Shown here in pieces: positions 26,388 through 34,785 of a stretch of 64,000 nt of DNA (its first letter is position 1; each line of letters begins with the position of its first letter). Under the pieces are notes generated by a model, which made no database searches, was not told the origin of the DNA, and saw only the letters and a program-made list of their open reading frames with translations. Source of the DNA: Lichenicoccus sp964247695 (GTDB taxonomy: Bacteria > Pseudomonadota > Alphaproteobacteria > Acetobacterales > Acetobacteraceae). The stretch lies in contig CAXTVI010000002.1 in assembly GCA_964247695.1 (NCBI GenBank), positions 89,185 through 153,184 on the forward strand, given 5' to 3'. A program made the position numbers and the translations under genes.

Positions 26388-26798
26388 GTGAGCACGGTTT
26401 CCGCCCGACGCCACGCAATCGCACGCTGGCCGCTGGCGGCCGTCTATCTGGCGGCCGGGCTGTTCCACCTGTCCACGCCCGGCACCTTCCTGATGATCAC
26501 GCCGGACTGGGTGCCGTTCCCGCGCCAGGTCATCATCGCCACCGGCCTGTGCGAGATCGCGGGCGCCATCGCGCTAAACACCCGCCTGCGCCGCGCCGCC
26601 GGGTGGGCGCTCGCGCTTTATGCGGTGTGCGTGTTTCCCGCGAACATCAAGCACGCGCTGTACGGCCTGCCACCGGGGCAGGTGCAACTCGGCTGGTGGT
26701 ATCAAGCGCCCAGGCTGGCGCTGCAGCCGGTTTTGGTCTGGTGGGCGCTCTATGCGGGCGATGTCATCGAGTGGCCTTTCGCGCAGCGGCGGCCCTGA
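26388..26798 (+). CDS. Small DoxX-like membrane protein
   Basis: 136-aa integral membrane protein with four hydrophobic segments (roughly 14-32, 47-65, 72-90, 104-122), the DoxX/DoxD-like layout; motifs include AVYLAAGLFHLSTP and FPANIKHALYG, common in this group. Function unknown; some relatives associate with thiol or quinone redox. GTG at 26388 is preferred because GAAGG lies 8-12 bases upstream. Its last 49 bp overlap the convergent cupin gene on the other strand. Confidence 0.75.
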   Translation: MSTVSARRHAIARWPLAAVYLAAGLFHLSTPGTFLMITPDWVPFPRQVIIATGLCEIAGAIALNTRLRRAAGWALALYAVCVFPANIKHALYGLPPGQVQLGWWYQAPRLALQPVLVWWALYAGDVIEWPFAQRRP

Positions 26799-27256
26799 AC
26801 CGGGTCGGAGAGCGGTGCGCTCAATGCCTGCATGCGCTCGAGCGCCGCGGGCTTCAGCGCCCTGCGGCAGGTGTCCCAGTCCTGCCCCTTCGGATAGGCG
26901 CCGACGACCAGGAAGTCCTTGCTCGATCCGAGATTGCAGTGGCCGGTCCCGGCCGGCAGCAGCACCGCGTCCCCGGCCTGCACCGTCACCGGGCGGCCGT
27001 TCGGACCGCCGAGCAACAGACGGGCGCTACCTGCGGCGAACCCGAGCACCTCGTGCGCGGTCGAGTGGAAATGGTGGAAGGGATACACCCCGTTGCGCCA
27101 TTGCGGCGGCCAGCCGTTGCTCTCGAACAGCGCTTCGAAGCTGCTCGCAAGGTCGCCGCCTCGCGCAGGGAGAGCTTGCCGATAGAGCAGCACCGCGAGA
27201 CGCGAGTTCGGCACCCACCCGTCCGGGGCTAGCAGGAACTGCTCGACCTCGCTCAT
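26750..27256 (-). CDS. Cupin-domain protein (YjlB-like)
   Basis: 168-aa cupin. The metal-binding first motif is PFHHFHSTAHEVLGF with three His and a Glu, and the second is DAVLLPAGTGHCNLG with the His. The family has no single reaction; YjlB-like proteins are small metal-containing beta-barrels of unknown role. It follows the SDR gene with a 4-bp ATGA overlap, so the two likely act together on a sugar or sugar acid. The 3' end overlaps the opposite DoxX-like gene by 49 bp. Confidence 0.8.
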   Translation of the reverse strand: MSEVEQFLLAPDGWVPNSRLAVLLYRQALPARGGDLASSFEALFESNGWPPQWRNGVYPFHHFHSTAHEVLGFAAGSARLLLGGPNGRPVTVQAGDAVLLPAGTGHCNLGSSKDFLVVGAYPKGQDWDTCRRALKPAALERMQALSAPLSDPVQGRRCAKGHSMTSPA

Positions 27257-28095
27257 TTTCCGGCGTGCAGGAAGCTGTTGAACGCCTCCCCGTGGTCCGG
27301 ATGCCAGCGTGACAGCGGCGGCCGGTTCTGCACGATGTCGCCCATCGCCCAGAGCATGCGCCGCTCATCGGTCGGCCGCTCGACATCGTTGTCCGGGCAC
27401 AGAATATAGAAGTCGCCGGCCTCGATCGCTGCCAGCATGAAGTCGACGGTCTGCTCTGGGGTCCAGGCCGCCGCCGGCTTCTCGGTGCGGCCGTTCGCGG
27501 TCAGGCCGGTGAACACGAAGCCCGGGATCAGCAGATGCGCGCTGACCTGGCAGCCGGGCGTGTTGCGCAGTTCGTGCTGCAGCGTCTCGGTGAACACCTT
27601 CACCGCCGCCTTCGATACGTTGTAGGCAGCATTGCCCGGTGGCGTGGTGATGCCCTGCTTGGAGCCGGTATTGATCACCAGCGCCGGCCGTCCATGCGCG
27701 ATCATCGCGGGCACGAAGCTCTGCGCGCCATGCACCACGCCCCACATGTTGACGTCGATGATGCGCGTCCAGGACAGCTCGCCGCCGATCGCGGTGCTGG
27801 CGGGCTGGATGCCGGCATTGTTCATCAGCACGTCGGGGGCACCGAATCGCTCCAGCACCGCGTCGCGCACCCGCCCGATCTCGTCCAGGCGCCCGACATC
27901 GGCGGCGACCGTCATGAGGTCCGCGTCTCGCATCCGCAGTTCGTCCGCCGCCGCCTGCAGGCGCGCCGGTTCCAGATCGACCAGACAGAGCTTCATTCCG
28001 CATCCGGCAAAATGCCGGGCGGCGGCGAGCCCGATGCCGGAGGCGCCTCCGGTGATGACGGCGACGCGTGAAGCGGAAAAGGCCGGATGCGGCAT
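27253..28095 (-). CDS. SDR-family oxidoreductase
   Basis: 280-aa short-chain dehydrogenase: TGGASGIGLAAA cofactor motif (15-26), acidic VDLE after strand 2 (NAD preference), NNAG, catalytic Ser in NTGSKQG and YNVSKAAVK. The C-terminal 60 residues (from about 220) with FYILCPDNDVER are longer than the SDR minimum. It is coupled to the downstream cupin gene and follows the kinase gene by 24 bp, giving a likely three-gene unit (kinase, SDR, cupin). Substrate not determined. Confidence 0.85.
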   Translation of the reverse strand: MPHPAFSASRVAVITGGASGIGLAAARHFAGCGMKLCLVDLEPARLQAAADELRMRDADLMTVAADVGRLDEIGRVRDAVLERFGAPDVLMNNAGIQPASTAIGGELSWTRIIDVNMWGVVHGAQSFVPAMIAHGRPALVINTGSKQGITTPPGNAAYNVSKAAVKVFTETLQHELRNTPGCQVSAHLLIPGFVFTGLTANGRTEKPAAAWTPEQTVDFMLAAIEAGDFYILCPDNDVERPTDERRMLWAMGDIVQNRPPLSRWHPDHGEAFNSFLHAGK

Positions 28096-28119
28096 GGGCG
28101 GGTTCCTGCGGCGGGTGGG

Positions 28120-29055
28120 TCAGGGGGAGGCAAGGGCCGTTCGCACCGCGTCACCGCGGGGGATCGGGCCGACGGCGCCAAAGCCCATCGTCGAGAGGGC
28201 GGCGGCGCAGGCGGCATAACGCACGCAGGCCTCCGGTGGATCGCCGGCGATGAAACGCGCCAGGAAGCTGCCGCAGAACACGTCGCCGGCGCCGGTGGCG
28301 TCCACCGGGGAACAGGGATGCGGCGCGATCCGCAGGCGCCGCTCCGCGGTCGCCAGCAGCGCGCCCTGCGCCCCCATCTTCAGCACCACCAGCCTCGGGC
28401 CGAGCCTGAGGTAGAAGTCGGCCACCGCGTCCGGATCGGCGAGGCCGGTGAGGGCGGCGGCATCGTCGAGCCCGGGAAAGGCGATGTCGGTGCCGCGTAT
28501 GGCCTCGTGGATGACGCCGGCGGCGCGCCGGGCCGGCCACAGCTTGGGCCGGTAGTTGGTGTCGAACGAGACCTGTGCCCCGCCAGCCCGTGCAATGTCG
28601 ATCGCCTCCAGGACGGCGTCGGCGGCGCTGTTCGAGATGCCGAGGCTGATGCCGGAGGCGTGCAGCACCCGCGCCGAGGCGATCGCCACGCGCGGCAAGT
28701 CGGTCGGGCCGTAGCCGCTCGCGGCCGAACCACTCCGGTAATAGCTGAAATGATGCCCCGAGGCGCCGTGGCTGACGAAGTAGATGCCGGTCGGCTGGCT
28801 GACGCTCCGGCGCACGAAGCCGGTGCCGACGCCCTCGCGCTCCCAGAGCGCCATCAGGCTGTCGCCGGCGCCGTCCGCGCCGATCGCTGTGAGGTAGGCC
28901 GTCCGAGCGCCCTGGCGTGCGGCGGCGATCGCCACGGTCGAGCTGTCGCCACCGAAATGCGGCACGAAGCCCTCGTCCTGGCCACTGGAGTTGTATTCGA
29001 GCAGCGGCTCGCCGATGCTCAAGAGGTCGAAAAGTCCGGTCATCCGCTCGTCCAT
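28120..29055 (-). CDS. PfkB-family sugar kinase (2-keto-3-deoxygluconate kinase-like)
   Basis: 311-aa ribokinase-fold kinase. It has the N-terminal GEPLLEYN substrate strand and HFGGDSSTVAIAAARQG motif seen in 2-keto-3-deoxygluconate kinases, and the C-terminal DATGAGDVFCGSF with the catalytic Asp and anion hole. KDG kinase gives KDPG for the Entner-Doudoroff route; other sugars (for example 5-dehydro-2-deoxygluconate) are possible. ATG 29055 was chosen because GGACGAGG precedes it; a second in-frame ATG is at 29043. First gene of the kinase-SDR-cupin run, divergent from the secretion operon. Confidence 0.85.
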   Translation of the reverse strand: MDERMTGLFDLLSIGEPLLEYNSSGQDEGFVPHFGGDSSTVAIAAARQGARTAYLTAIGADGAGDSLMALWEREGVGTGFVRRSVSQPTGIYFVSHGASGHHFSYYRSGSAASGYGPTDLPRVAIASARVLHASGISLGISNSAADAVLEAIDIARAGGAQVSFDTNYRPKLWPARRAAGVIHEAIRGTDIAFPGLDDAAALTGLADPDAVADFYLRLGPRLVVLKMGAQGALLATAERRLRIAPHPCSPVDATGAGDVFCGSFLARFIAGDPPEACVRYAACAAALSTMGFGAVGPIPRGDAVRTALASP

Positions 29056-29177
29056 CGCCGCCTCGTCCCCATGCTGGACCAGCGTCCGCAAGGCTGTCCA
29101 TGCACCCTCCTGGCGGTATCGTGACATCGTGCTGGCGGCTTTGTGTTTGCCGAGGCTTTTGCTAGATCCTGGCCCGG

Positions 29178-30206
29178 ATGATCTCGGAAGTCCTGTCCTG
29201 GTGGGCGCAGCAGATGCGCGGCCTGATCCCGGCGCGTTTCGTCGCCGCGGATCCGGCAGACGTCAATGCCCTGCTTGCGACCCCGGGTCCGGCCGGCAAT
29301 CTCGCGATCAGCCTGCGGCGCGGCGGCCAGGAGACGCTGCTCGGCCTGCACGAGCCGGGGGATGCGACATTGCGGCGGCTGCGCTCCGAGCATCCCGCCG
29401 CCACCCTGCTGCTGCGTCTGCCGGAGGCATCCGTCCTGGTCCGCGATGTCTCGCTGCCGCTTGCGGCGGAGGCCGAGTACGAGCGCGTGCTCGGCTACGA
29501 GATGGACCGGCTGACGCCGTTCGCCGCTTCCGACGTGTTCTGGGCGGCGCAGGTGCTGCGGCGCAACCGCGCGGTCGGACGGCTCGACCTGCGCCTCAAC
29601 CTGGTGCCGCGGGCCCGGCTCGCGGCACCGCTGGCACTGCTCGCCGAGGCCGGTCTGCGGCCGGCGGCGATCGAGGCGCAGGCGGCCGACGGGGCGCCGC
29701 CGCTTCGGATCGCGCTGGCGCATGACGTGCGGCAGGGTGGCGTCGAGCGCCTTAAGTGGCGTCTTGCGGCCGGTGCCTGCGCGGCACTGGCCGCTATCGC
29801 AATCGTGCTGCCCTTCGCCCTGCAGTCGGTCGCCGCCGACCGGGCCGCGCGCCGCATCGCAACCCTGCAGCCGCAGGTGGCCCAGGTGCAGGCGCTGCGC
29901 CGGACCCTGCTGGCCGGCAGCGCCGGGGCGGACGCCATCGCGCGGGCGCGCCGGCGTCTCGGCGACCCGCTGCGCCTGATGGCGGCGCTCACCCGGGTGC
30001 TGCCGGACGACACCTACCTCAGTGACCTGACGCTGCGCACCGGCAGCATCACCCTGACCGGCCAGTCGGCCAGCGCAGTGCGCCTGATCCCGGCGCTGAG
30101 CGCCGACCCGGCCTTTGCGGCGCCTGCCTTTTCGGCGCCGGTGACCCGGATCGAGGCGAGCAACACCGACCTGTTCTCGATCCGCGCCCGCGTCGCCGCC
30201 CGCTGA
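29178..30206 (+). CDS. gspL: Type II secretion protein GspL / PilN-like
   Basis: 342-aa inner-membrane component. The N-terminal half is a cytoplasmic actin-like fold (LPEASVLVRDVSLPL, EYERVLGYEMDRLTPF), followed by one membrane helix (about 196-214) and a PilN/GspL C-terminal periplasmic domain with coiled coil (217-245) and a DTYLSDLTLRTGSITLTGQS ferredoxin-like segment. In type II secretion GspL links the cytosolic ATPase to the pseudopilus. It is first of five co-directional genes (L, M, C-like, D, K) with 1-bp overlap to gspM. Confidence 0.85.
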   Translation: MISEVLSWWAQQMRGLIPARFVAADPADVNALLATPGPAGNLAISLRRGGQETLLGLHEPGDATLRRLRSEHPAATLLLRLPEASVLVRDVSLPLAAEAEYERVLGYEMDRLTPFAASDVFWAAQVLRRNRAVGRLDLRLNLVPRARLAAPLALLAEAGLRPAAIEAQAADGAPPLRIALAHDVRQGGVERLKWRLAAGACAALAAIAIVLPFALQSVAADRAARRIATLQPQVAQVQALRRTLLAGSAGADAIARARRRLGDPLRLMAALTRVLPDDTYLSDLTLRTGSITLTGQSASAVRLIPALSADPAFAAPAFSAPVTRIEASNTDLFSIRARVAAR

Positions 30207-30868
30207 TGGCGCTCGCCCTGCCCCCGCACCTGCCGCTTCCCGGCGGCCAGCGCGGCCGCATCCTGGCCCTGCTGGTCACGCTGCTGGCGCTCGCACTGCT
30301 CTGGTGGGCGGTGGCGAGCCCGCTGCTCGGCTGGTATGCCGACCGGCAGGAAGCGCTCGCGCAGCGCCAGGCCCTGGCGGCACGCATGGCGCTGCTGGTG
30401 CGACGGTTGCCGGCCCTGCGCCAGCAGGTGCGCGAGGCCGCGCATGCCGGCGATCCGGGCGCGCACGCCCTCATCGAGGGCAGCAGCGACGCGGTGGCCG
30501 GTGCAGCGATCCAGGAGAAGGTGGCGTCGCTGGCGACGGCACTCGGCGTCAGCCTGTCGTCGACCGAGACACTGGCTGGCGCGCCGGACGGCGCCTATCG
30601 CCGCGTCGGCGTGCGCATCTCGCTCGACGCGCCGTTCCCGGTGGTGGTGCATCTGCTTGCCGCGATCGGCAGCGCCCAGCCGAGCCTGCTCGTCGACGAC
30701 CTGCAGATGCACGGCGCCCGCATCCTGGGCCAGCCGGAGTCCGCGCCGCTGAACGTCGCCTTCACCGTCCTGGGCTACCGGCATCCCGACCAGGGCGAGG
30801 CGTCGCCAGACGGCAGGGCGCCCGCTGGCACAGACGCCGGCGACCAGGGCGAGCCGGGGGGCGGGTAG
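30206..30868 (+). CDS. gspM: Type II secretion protein GspM
   Basis: 220-aa bitopic protein: short cytosolic N-terminus, one membrane helix (about 18-40), an Ala/Gln/Arg-rich coiled segment (45-80), and a ferredoxin-like periplasmic domain of the GspM type (about 95-195). GspM pairs with GspL at the inner-membrane platform. Its ATG shares one base with the gspL stop (TGATG), so the two are translated together. The tail (from about 195) is Gly/Asp-rich and disordered. Confidence 0.82.
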   Translation: MALALPPHLPLPGGQRGRILALLVTLLALALLWWAVASPLLGWYADRQEALAQRQALAARMALLVRRLPALRQQVREAAHAGDPGAHALIEGSSDAVAGAAIQEKVASLATALGVSLSSTETLAGAPDGAYRRVGVRISLDAPFPVVVHLLAAIGSAQPSLLVDDLQMHGARILGQPESAPLNVAFTVLGYRHPDQGEASPDGRAPAGTDAGDQGEPGGG

Positions 30869-30874
30869 GGCACC

Positions 30875-31534
30875 ATGCTGCGGTACCGTTTTGTTGCGCT
30901 GGTTGCGCTCGCTGCCCTGCTCGTGGGAGCAATCGCGCTGGAACTGCTGGGCCCGGCAGCCGGAGAGCAGGTGCGATCGACAGCCACAATCGGCCGGTTG
31001 CCTGTGGGTCGCCCGCCACCGCCGGCGCTGCCGTCCGGAGCGCAAGGCGAGGCGATGCAGCAGGACTGGAGCCGCACGATCCTGGAGCGACCGTTGTTCA
31101 GCCCGTCCCGGCGGCCGAACGCCGCCGCCGCCGCCGTCGCAACGGCGCCGCCGCGCCTGGCGGGGATCATCGTCGGACCGGCCGGAGACCATGCGATCTT
31201 CGCGGGTGTCGGTGACCGCGCGGTGCTGGCCGGCGTCGGCGCCCAGGTCGGACCCTACCTGATCCGCGCGATCACCGCCGATGGGGTCGATGTGGGTGGT
31301 CCCAAGGGTAACGAGCACCTGCTGCCGCATTACGACAGCAGCGCGCCGACGCAGCCCGGTGGCACCGCCGGCCCGCAGGCCCCGGCGCCGGGCGGCAATT
31401 CGATCCTGGACATGCTGCGCGCGCGCCTGCGTCCGGGCAACGGGGCCGGGGCACCGCCGCAGGGTGTCGCGATGCCCGGGCCGTTCAGGCCGCAGGTCGC
31501 GGTTCCCGCCGACACCAATCCCTCCCGCCGATAA
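30875..31534 (+). CDS. GspC/GspN-like type II secretion component
   Basis: 219-aa protein with an N-terminal membrane anchor (about 5-24), a proline-rich linker, and a small beta domain (about 88-150; RLAGIIVGPAGDHAIFAGVGDRAVLAGVGA, pattern of the GspC homology region) that normally contacts the secretin. The C-terminal third is Pro/Gly-rich; there is no PDZ domain. It lies between gspM and gspD, where a GspC-type connector is expected, and the name rests on position plus the short homology-region pattern. Confidence 0.7.
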   Translation: MLRYRFVALVALAALLVGAIALELLGPAAGEQVRSTATIGRLPVGRPPPPALPSGAQGEAMQQDWSRTILERPLFSPSRRPNAAAAAVATAPPRLAGIIVGPAGDHAIFAGVGDRAVLAGVGAQVGPYLIRAITADGVDVGGPKGNEHLLPHYDSSAPTQPGGTAGPQAPAPGGNSILDMLRARLRPGNGAGAPPQGVAMPGPFRPQVAVPADTNPSRR

Positions 31535-31543
31535 ACGAGCGAC

Positions 31544-33958
31544 ATGTCTCTGCCGATGTCTCCGCCGCCTGGCCATGTGCCCGTTCCACCCGCCCCCCGG
31601 CGGTCCCTGCTGCTCGCCAGCAGCCTGCTCGCGCTGCTGGCGGAGCCGCTCGCCGGGTGCAGCCCGCCGGACCAGCCGGTGATCGCACCACTTTCTTCCG
31701 GCAGCGCATCCTATCCGCGCGTCCAGCCGCGCCTCGACGGCAGCCTGGGCGCGCCGACGGCGGTGGGGCCGGCGCTGTACAGCTACGGCCGTACTCCCGC
31801 AGGTGCCGGCAGCGCGCCCGGGGCTCCGAACGCCCGCGTCGACGAGCGCGGCACCATCACGCTGGATTTCGCCGATACCGACATACGCGACGCGGCGTCG
31901 CAGATCCTCGGCACGCTGCTGCGGGTCAACTACACGATAGATCCCGCGGTGCGCGGTACCGTCACGCTGCATACCGCGACGCCGTTGACCACCCGTCAGC
32001 TGCTGCCGACCATGCAGGCGCTGCTGGCCCAGGTCGGCGCCGAGATGCTGGAATCGGGCGGACTGTACCGGATCGTGAGCGTCGGCGTCGCCGGGGGCGC
32101 CGGCGGTGCGGCCGGCGGCTCGGCCAACATGGCGCTGGCGGAAGGCGCCTCGGTCGGGGGCGCCTCGGCTGTGGAGCTGCACTACGCCAACGCCGAGGAT
32201 CTTGCCAAGGCGCTGCAGCCGTTCGTGGGGCAGGGCGCCAAGGTGACGGCCGTGCCGGGCAGCAACGCGCTGCTGATCGCGGGCGACCCGCAGGCCCGCA
32301 ACACGCTGCTCGACATGGTCTCGGCGTTCGACGTCGATGCGCTGGCCGGACAATCCTACGTGCTGCTGCCGGTCGAGAGCGGCACCGCCAAGGACATGGC
32401 GGGTTCGCTGCAGGACGCCCTGCGCGGCCAGAGCAAGACGCTCGCCGACATCGTCCGGGTGATCCCGATGAGCCGGGTCGATGCGGTGCTGGTGACCTCG
32501 CCGCAGCCCGCTTACATCACCGCGGCGCGCCGCCTGTTCGCGCTGATCGAGCGCAGCCGGCGCAACACGATCCGCGCCTGGCACGTGTACTACCTGCAGA
32601 ACAGCCACGCCGACGACACCGCCAACCTGCTGCAGCAGGCCTTTACCCCGAACAACGTCACCGTGCAGCCGAGCGCGCCGCGGCAGCTGCCGCAGGGCGG
32701 CGCGCTCAGCGGCCAGCAGTCCGGCAGCGGCAGCACGCTGGGCAGCGGCAGCTCGCTCGGCGGCGGCAGCTCGCTCAGCGGGTCGGGCGGCATCGGCGGC
32801 GGCAGCATCGGCGGCATCGGCAGCGGCAGCGGCTCGATTTCCGGCGGCGGCAGCAGCGCCGGATCGACCGGCGCCCCGTCCACACCCCCGGGTGGTGGCG
32901 CGTCCGCCAACCCGCTGCTCGGCGGACTGGACAATGCCGGCGGCGGCGCCTCCGCCGACAACACCATGCGCATCATCGCCAACACGCAGAACAACGCGGT
33001 GCTGGTCTATGGCACCGAGCACGAGACCGACGCGGTCAGCCAGATGCTGCGCCGGATCGACATCGTGCCGTTGCAGGTGCGGATCGACGCCATCGTCGCC
33101 GAGGTCGACCTCAACGACAACCTGCAATACGGCACCCAGTTCTTCTTCAAGTCCGGCGGCATCAACGGCGTGCTCAGCAACGCCACCACCAGCACCGGCA
33201 CGGTGACCAGCACGATTGCCAACACGGTGTCATCGGTCGGGCTGGGCGCCACGCTGCCCGGTCTGGTGATCGGCGGCCTTGGCGCGGGTGGCGGCCCGCT
33301 GGCGATCTCGGCGCTGCAGGCGGTCACCAAGGTGCATGTTCTATCCTCGCCGGAGCTGATGGTGGTGGACAACCAGCCGGCCCGCCTGCAGGTCGGTTCG
33401 CTGGTGCCCTATCAGAGCGGTACGGCGCAGAGCACGCTGACCAGCACCGCCTCGATCGTGAGCCAGATCCAGTATCAGCCGATCGGCGTGATCCTGGAGG
33501 TGACGCCGCGCATCAACACCGGCGGCCTGGTGACGCTCGATGTCAGCCAGGAGGTGAGCACGGTGGCCAGCGGCGTCACCACCGTCGGCGTCAACTCGCC
33601 GACCTTCAACACCCAGAACGTGAATTCGCGGGTGGTGGTGGCGGACGGCCAGACCGTCGGCATCGCCGGCCTGATCCGCGACAACACCAGCCGCGCCAAC
33701 AGCGGCATCCCCTGGCTGAAGGACATTCCGCTGCTGGGCCTGCTCGGCGGCACGCAGACCAACACCCGCACCCGCCAGGAGCTGCTGGTGCTGATCACGC
33801 CGCACGTGGTGCGCGACCAGCACGACGCGCAGGCGCTGACCGAGGACCTGCGCGAGCATCTGAGCGGTGCCGCGGCGGTTCCGGACGATTCCGCGGCGGC
33901 GAATGGCAGCGCCGATCCGAACCAGAGGCTCAAGCGCAGCCTCGGTCTCGAACACTGA
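31544..33958 (+). CDS. gspD: Type II secretion secretin GspD (predicted lipoprotein)
   Basis: 804-aa outer-membrane secretin. The leader ends in LAGC, a lipobox with Cys39, so the protein should be lipidated. N0 (about 105-175; ITLDFADTDIRDAASQIL), N1-N3 ring domains (about 205-460), interrupted by a Gly/Ser-rich stretch (about 385-455), and the secretin C-domain (about 495-770; VLSSPELMVVDNQPA, IPWLKDIPLLGLLGG). Lipid-anchored secretins can dispense with a pilotin. It follows the C-like gene by 9 bp and overlaps the next gene by 4 bp. Length is normal for the family. Confidence 0.92.
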   Translation: MSLPMSPPPGHVPVPPAPRRSLLLASSLLALLAEPLAGCSPPDQPVIAPLSSGSASYPRVQPRLDGSLGAPTAVGPALYSYGRTPAGAGSAPGAPNARVDERGTITLDFADTDIRDAASQILGTLLRVNYTIDPAVRGTVTLHTATPLTTRQLLPTMQALLAQVGAEMLESGGLYRIVSVGVAGGAGGAAGGSANMALAEGASVGGASAVELHYANAEDLAKALQPFVGQGAKVTAVPGSNALLIAGDPQARNTLLDMVSAFDVDALAGQSYVLLPVESGTAKDMAGSLQDALRGQSKTLADIVRVIPMSRVDAVLVTSPQPAYITAARRLFALIERSRRNTIRAWHVYYLQNSHADDTANLLQQAFTPNNVTVQPSAPRQLPQGGALSGQQSGSGSTLGSGSSLGGGSSLSGSGGIGGGSIGGIGSGSGSISGGGSSAGSTGAPSTPPGGGASANPLLGGLDNAGGGASADNTMRIIANTQNNAVLVYGTEHETDAVSQMLRRIDIVPLQVRIDAIVAEVDLNDNLQYGTQFFFKSGGINGVLSNATTSTGTVTSTIANTVSSVGLGATLPGLVIGGLGAGGGPLAISALQAVTKVHVLSSPELMVVDNQPARLQVGSLVPYQSGTAQSTLTSTASIVSQIQYQPIGVILEVTPRINTGGLVTLDVSQEVSTVASGVTTVGVNSPTFNTQNVNSRVVVADGQTVGIAGLIRDNTSRANSGIPWLKDIPLLGLLGGTQTNTRTRQELLVLITPHVVRDQHDAQALTEDLREHLSGAAAVPDDSAAANGSADPNQRLKRSLGLEH

Positions 33959-34785
33959 AAAGACGCAGCGCCCGGGCGGGAGCAGGGGACGGCGGCTTCG
34001 CGCTGCTGATCGTGCTCTGGACGCTGTCGCTGCTGGCGCTGCTGATCAGCCAGATGGCGGGCTCAGGACGGCAGGCGGTTCGGCTTGCCGGCAACCTGCG
34101 CAATGCGGCGGCGGTGCAGGCGGCCGCCGATGGGGCGGTGCAGGAGGCCGGCTACCACCTCGTTGCCGGCGGCACCGTGCACTGGTCGGCGAACGGCGAC
34201 CTGCACGCCTTGCGGCAGGATGGGGCAGAGATCCGGGTGCGCCTCGACAACCAGGCCGGCCTGATCAATCCGAGCATCGCCTCGGTGGAACTGATGACCG
34301 GGCTGCTGCGCGCGTGCGGCGCCGACAGCGCCAGCGCCGCGCACGCGGCGGCCGCCATCGTGGCGTGGCGCTATCCCAGCGCGCAGACCGATTTCGGACC
34401 GGCGGTCTACCGGCAGGCGGGCCGCGACTACGGTCCTCCGGGAGCCGGCTTCCAGAGCCTTGCCGAGGTCGGCCTGGTGCTCGGGGTGACGCCGCCCCTG
34501 CTGGCCTGCATGGCGCCTCATCTGTCGCTGTACCGGGACAACGATCCCGATCCGAACGCCGCCGACCCGGTGGTGCTGCATGCCATCGAGCTTGCGACCG
34601 GAAGCGTGCCCGCCGTGGGCAACGCCGTGGCCGACGAGACGGTCGTGCTGGTGAGCGCGATCGCGACCGGGCCGGATGGCGCCCGCGCCACCCGGCGAGC
34701 GGTGCTGCACGTGGAGCCGCCGGGCCAGGCCGCCGGGCGGTCCGCCGCTGCTCCGCCGTTCGAGGTCATGACCTGGGAGCGATGA
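33955..34785 (+). CDS. GspK-like minor pseudopilin, possible CTG start
   Basis: 276-aa pseudopilin-like protein. The N-terminus has a prepilin motif, DGG|FALLIVLWTLSLLAL, with peptidase cleavage before Phe and a hydrophobic helix, followed by a GspK-type domain (LDNQAGLINPSIASVELM, ADSASAAHAAAAIVAW, SLAEVGLVLGVTPPLLA) typical of the pseudopilus-tip subunit. No ATG, GTG or TTG occurs between the gspD end and the membrane helix; CTG at 33955, overlapping the gspD stop as CTGA, is the only near start. A longer in-frame extension into gspD is unlikely. The 3' end overlaps the convergent methyltransferase gene by 20 bp. Confidence 0.8.
   Translation: MKRRSARAGAGDGGFALLIVLWTLSLLALLISQMAGSGRQAVRLAGNLRNAAAVQAAADGAVQEAGYHLVAGGTVHWSANGDLHALRQDGAEIRVRLDNQAGLINPSIASVELMTGLLRACGADSASAAHAAAAIVAWRYPSAQTDFGPAVYRQAGRDYGPPGAGFQSLAEVGLVLGVTPPLLACMAPHLSLYRDNDPDPNAADPVVLHAIELATGSVPAVGNAVADETVVLVSAIATGPDGARATRRAVLHVEPPGQAAGRSAAAPPFEVMTWER

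Noticed and set aside
32700..32900. Repetitive GGCAGC-rich stretch resembling a CRISPR or VNTR
   Set aside because: It encodes the Gly/Ser-rich loop of the secretin and has no spacer/repeat structure; unit spacing is irregular.
30014..33127. Open frame of over 1000 codons on the minus strand across the secretion operon
   Set aside because: It is antisense to gspL-gspD, which have clear family motifs. Its translation is His/Arg/Gln-rich without motifs; such frames arise from high GC content.
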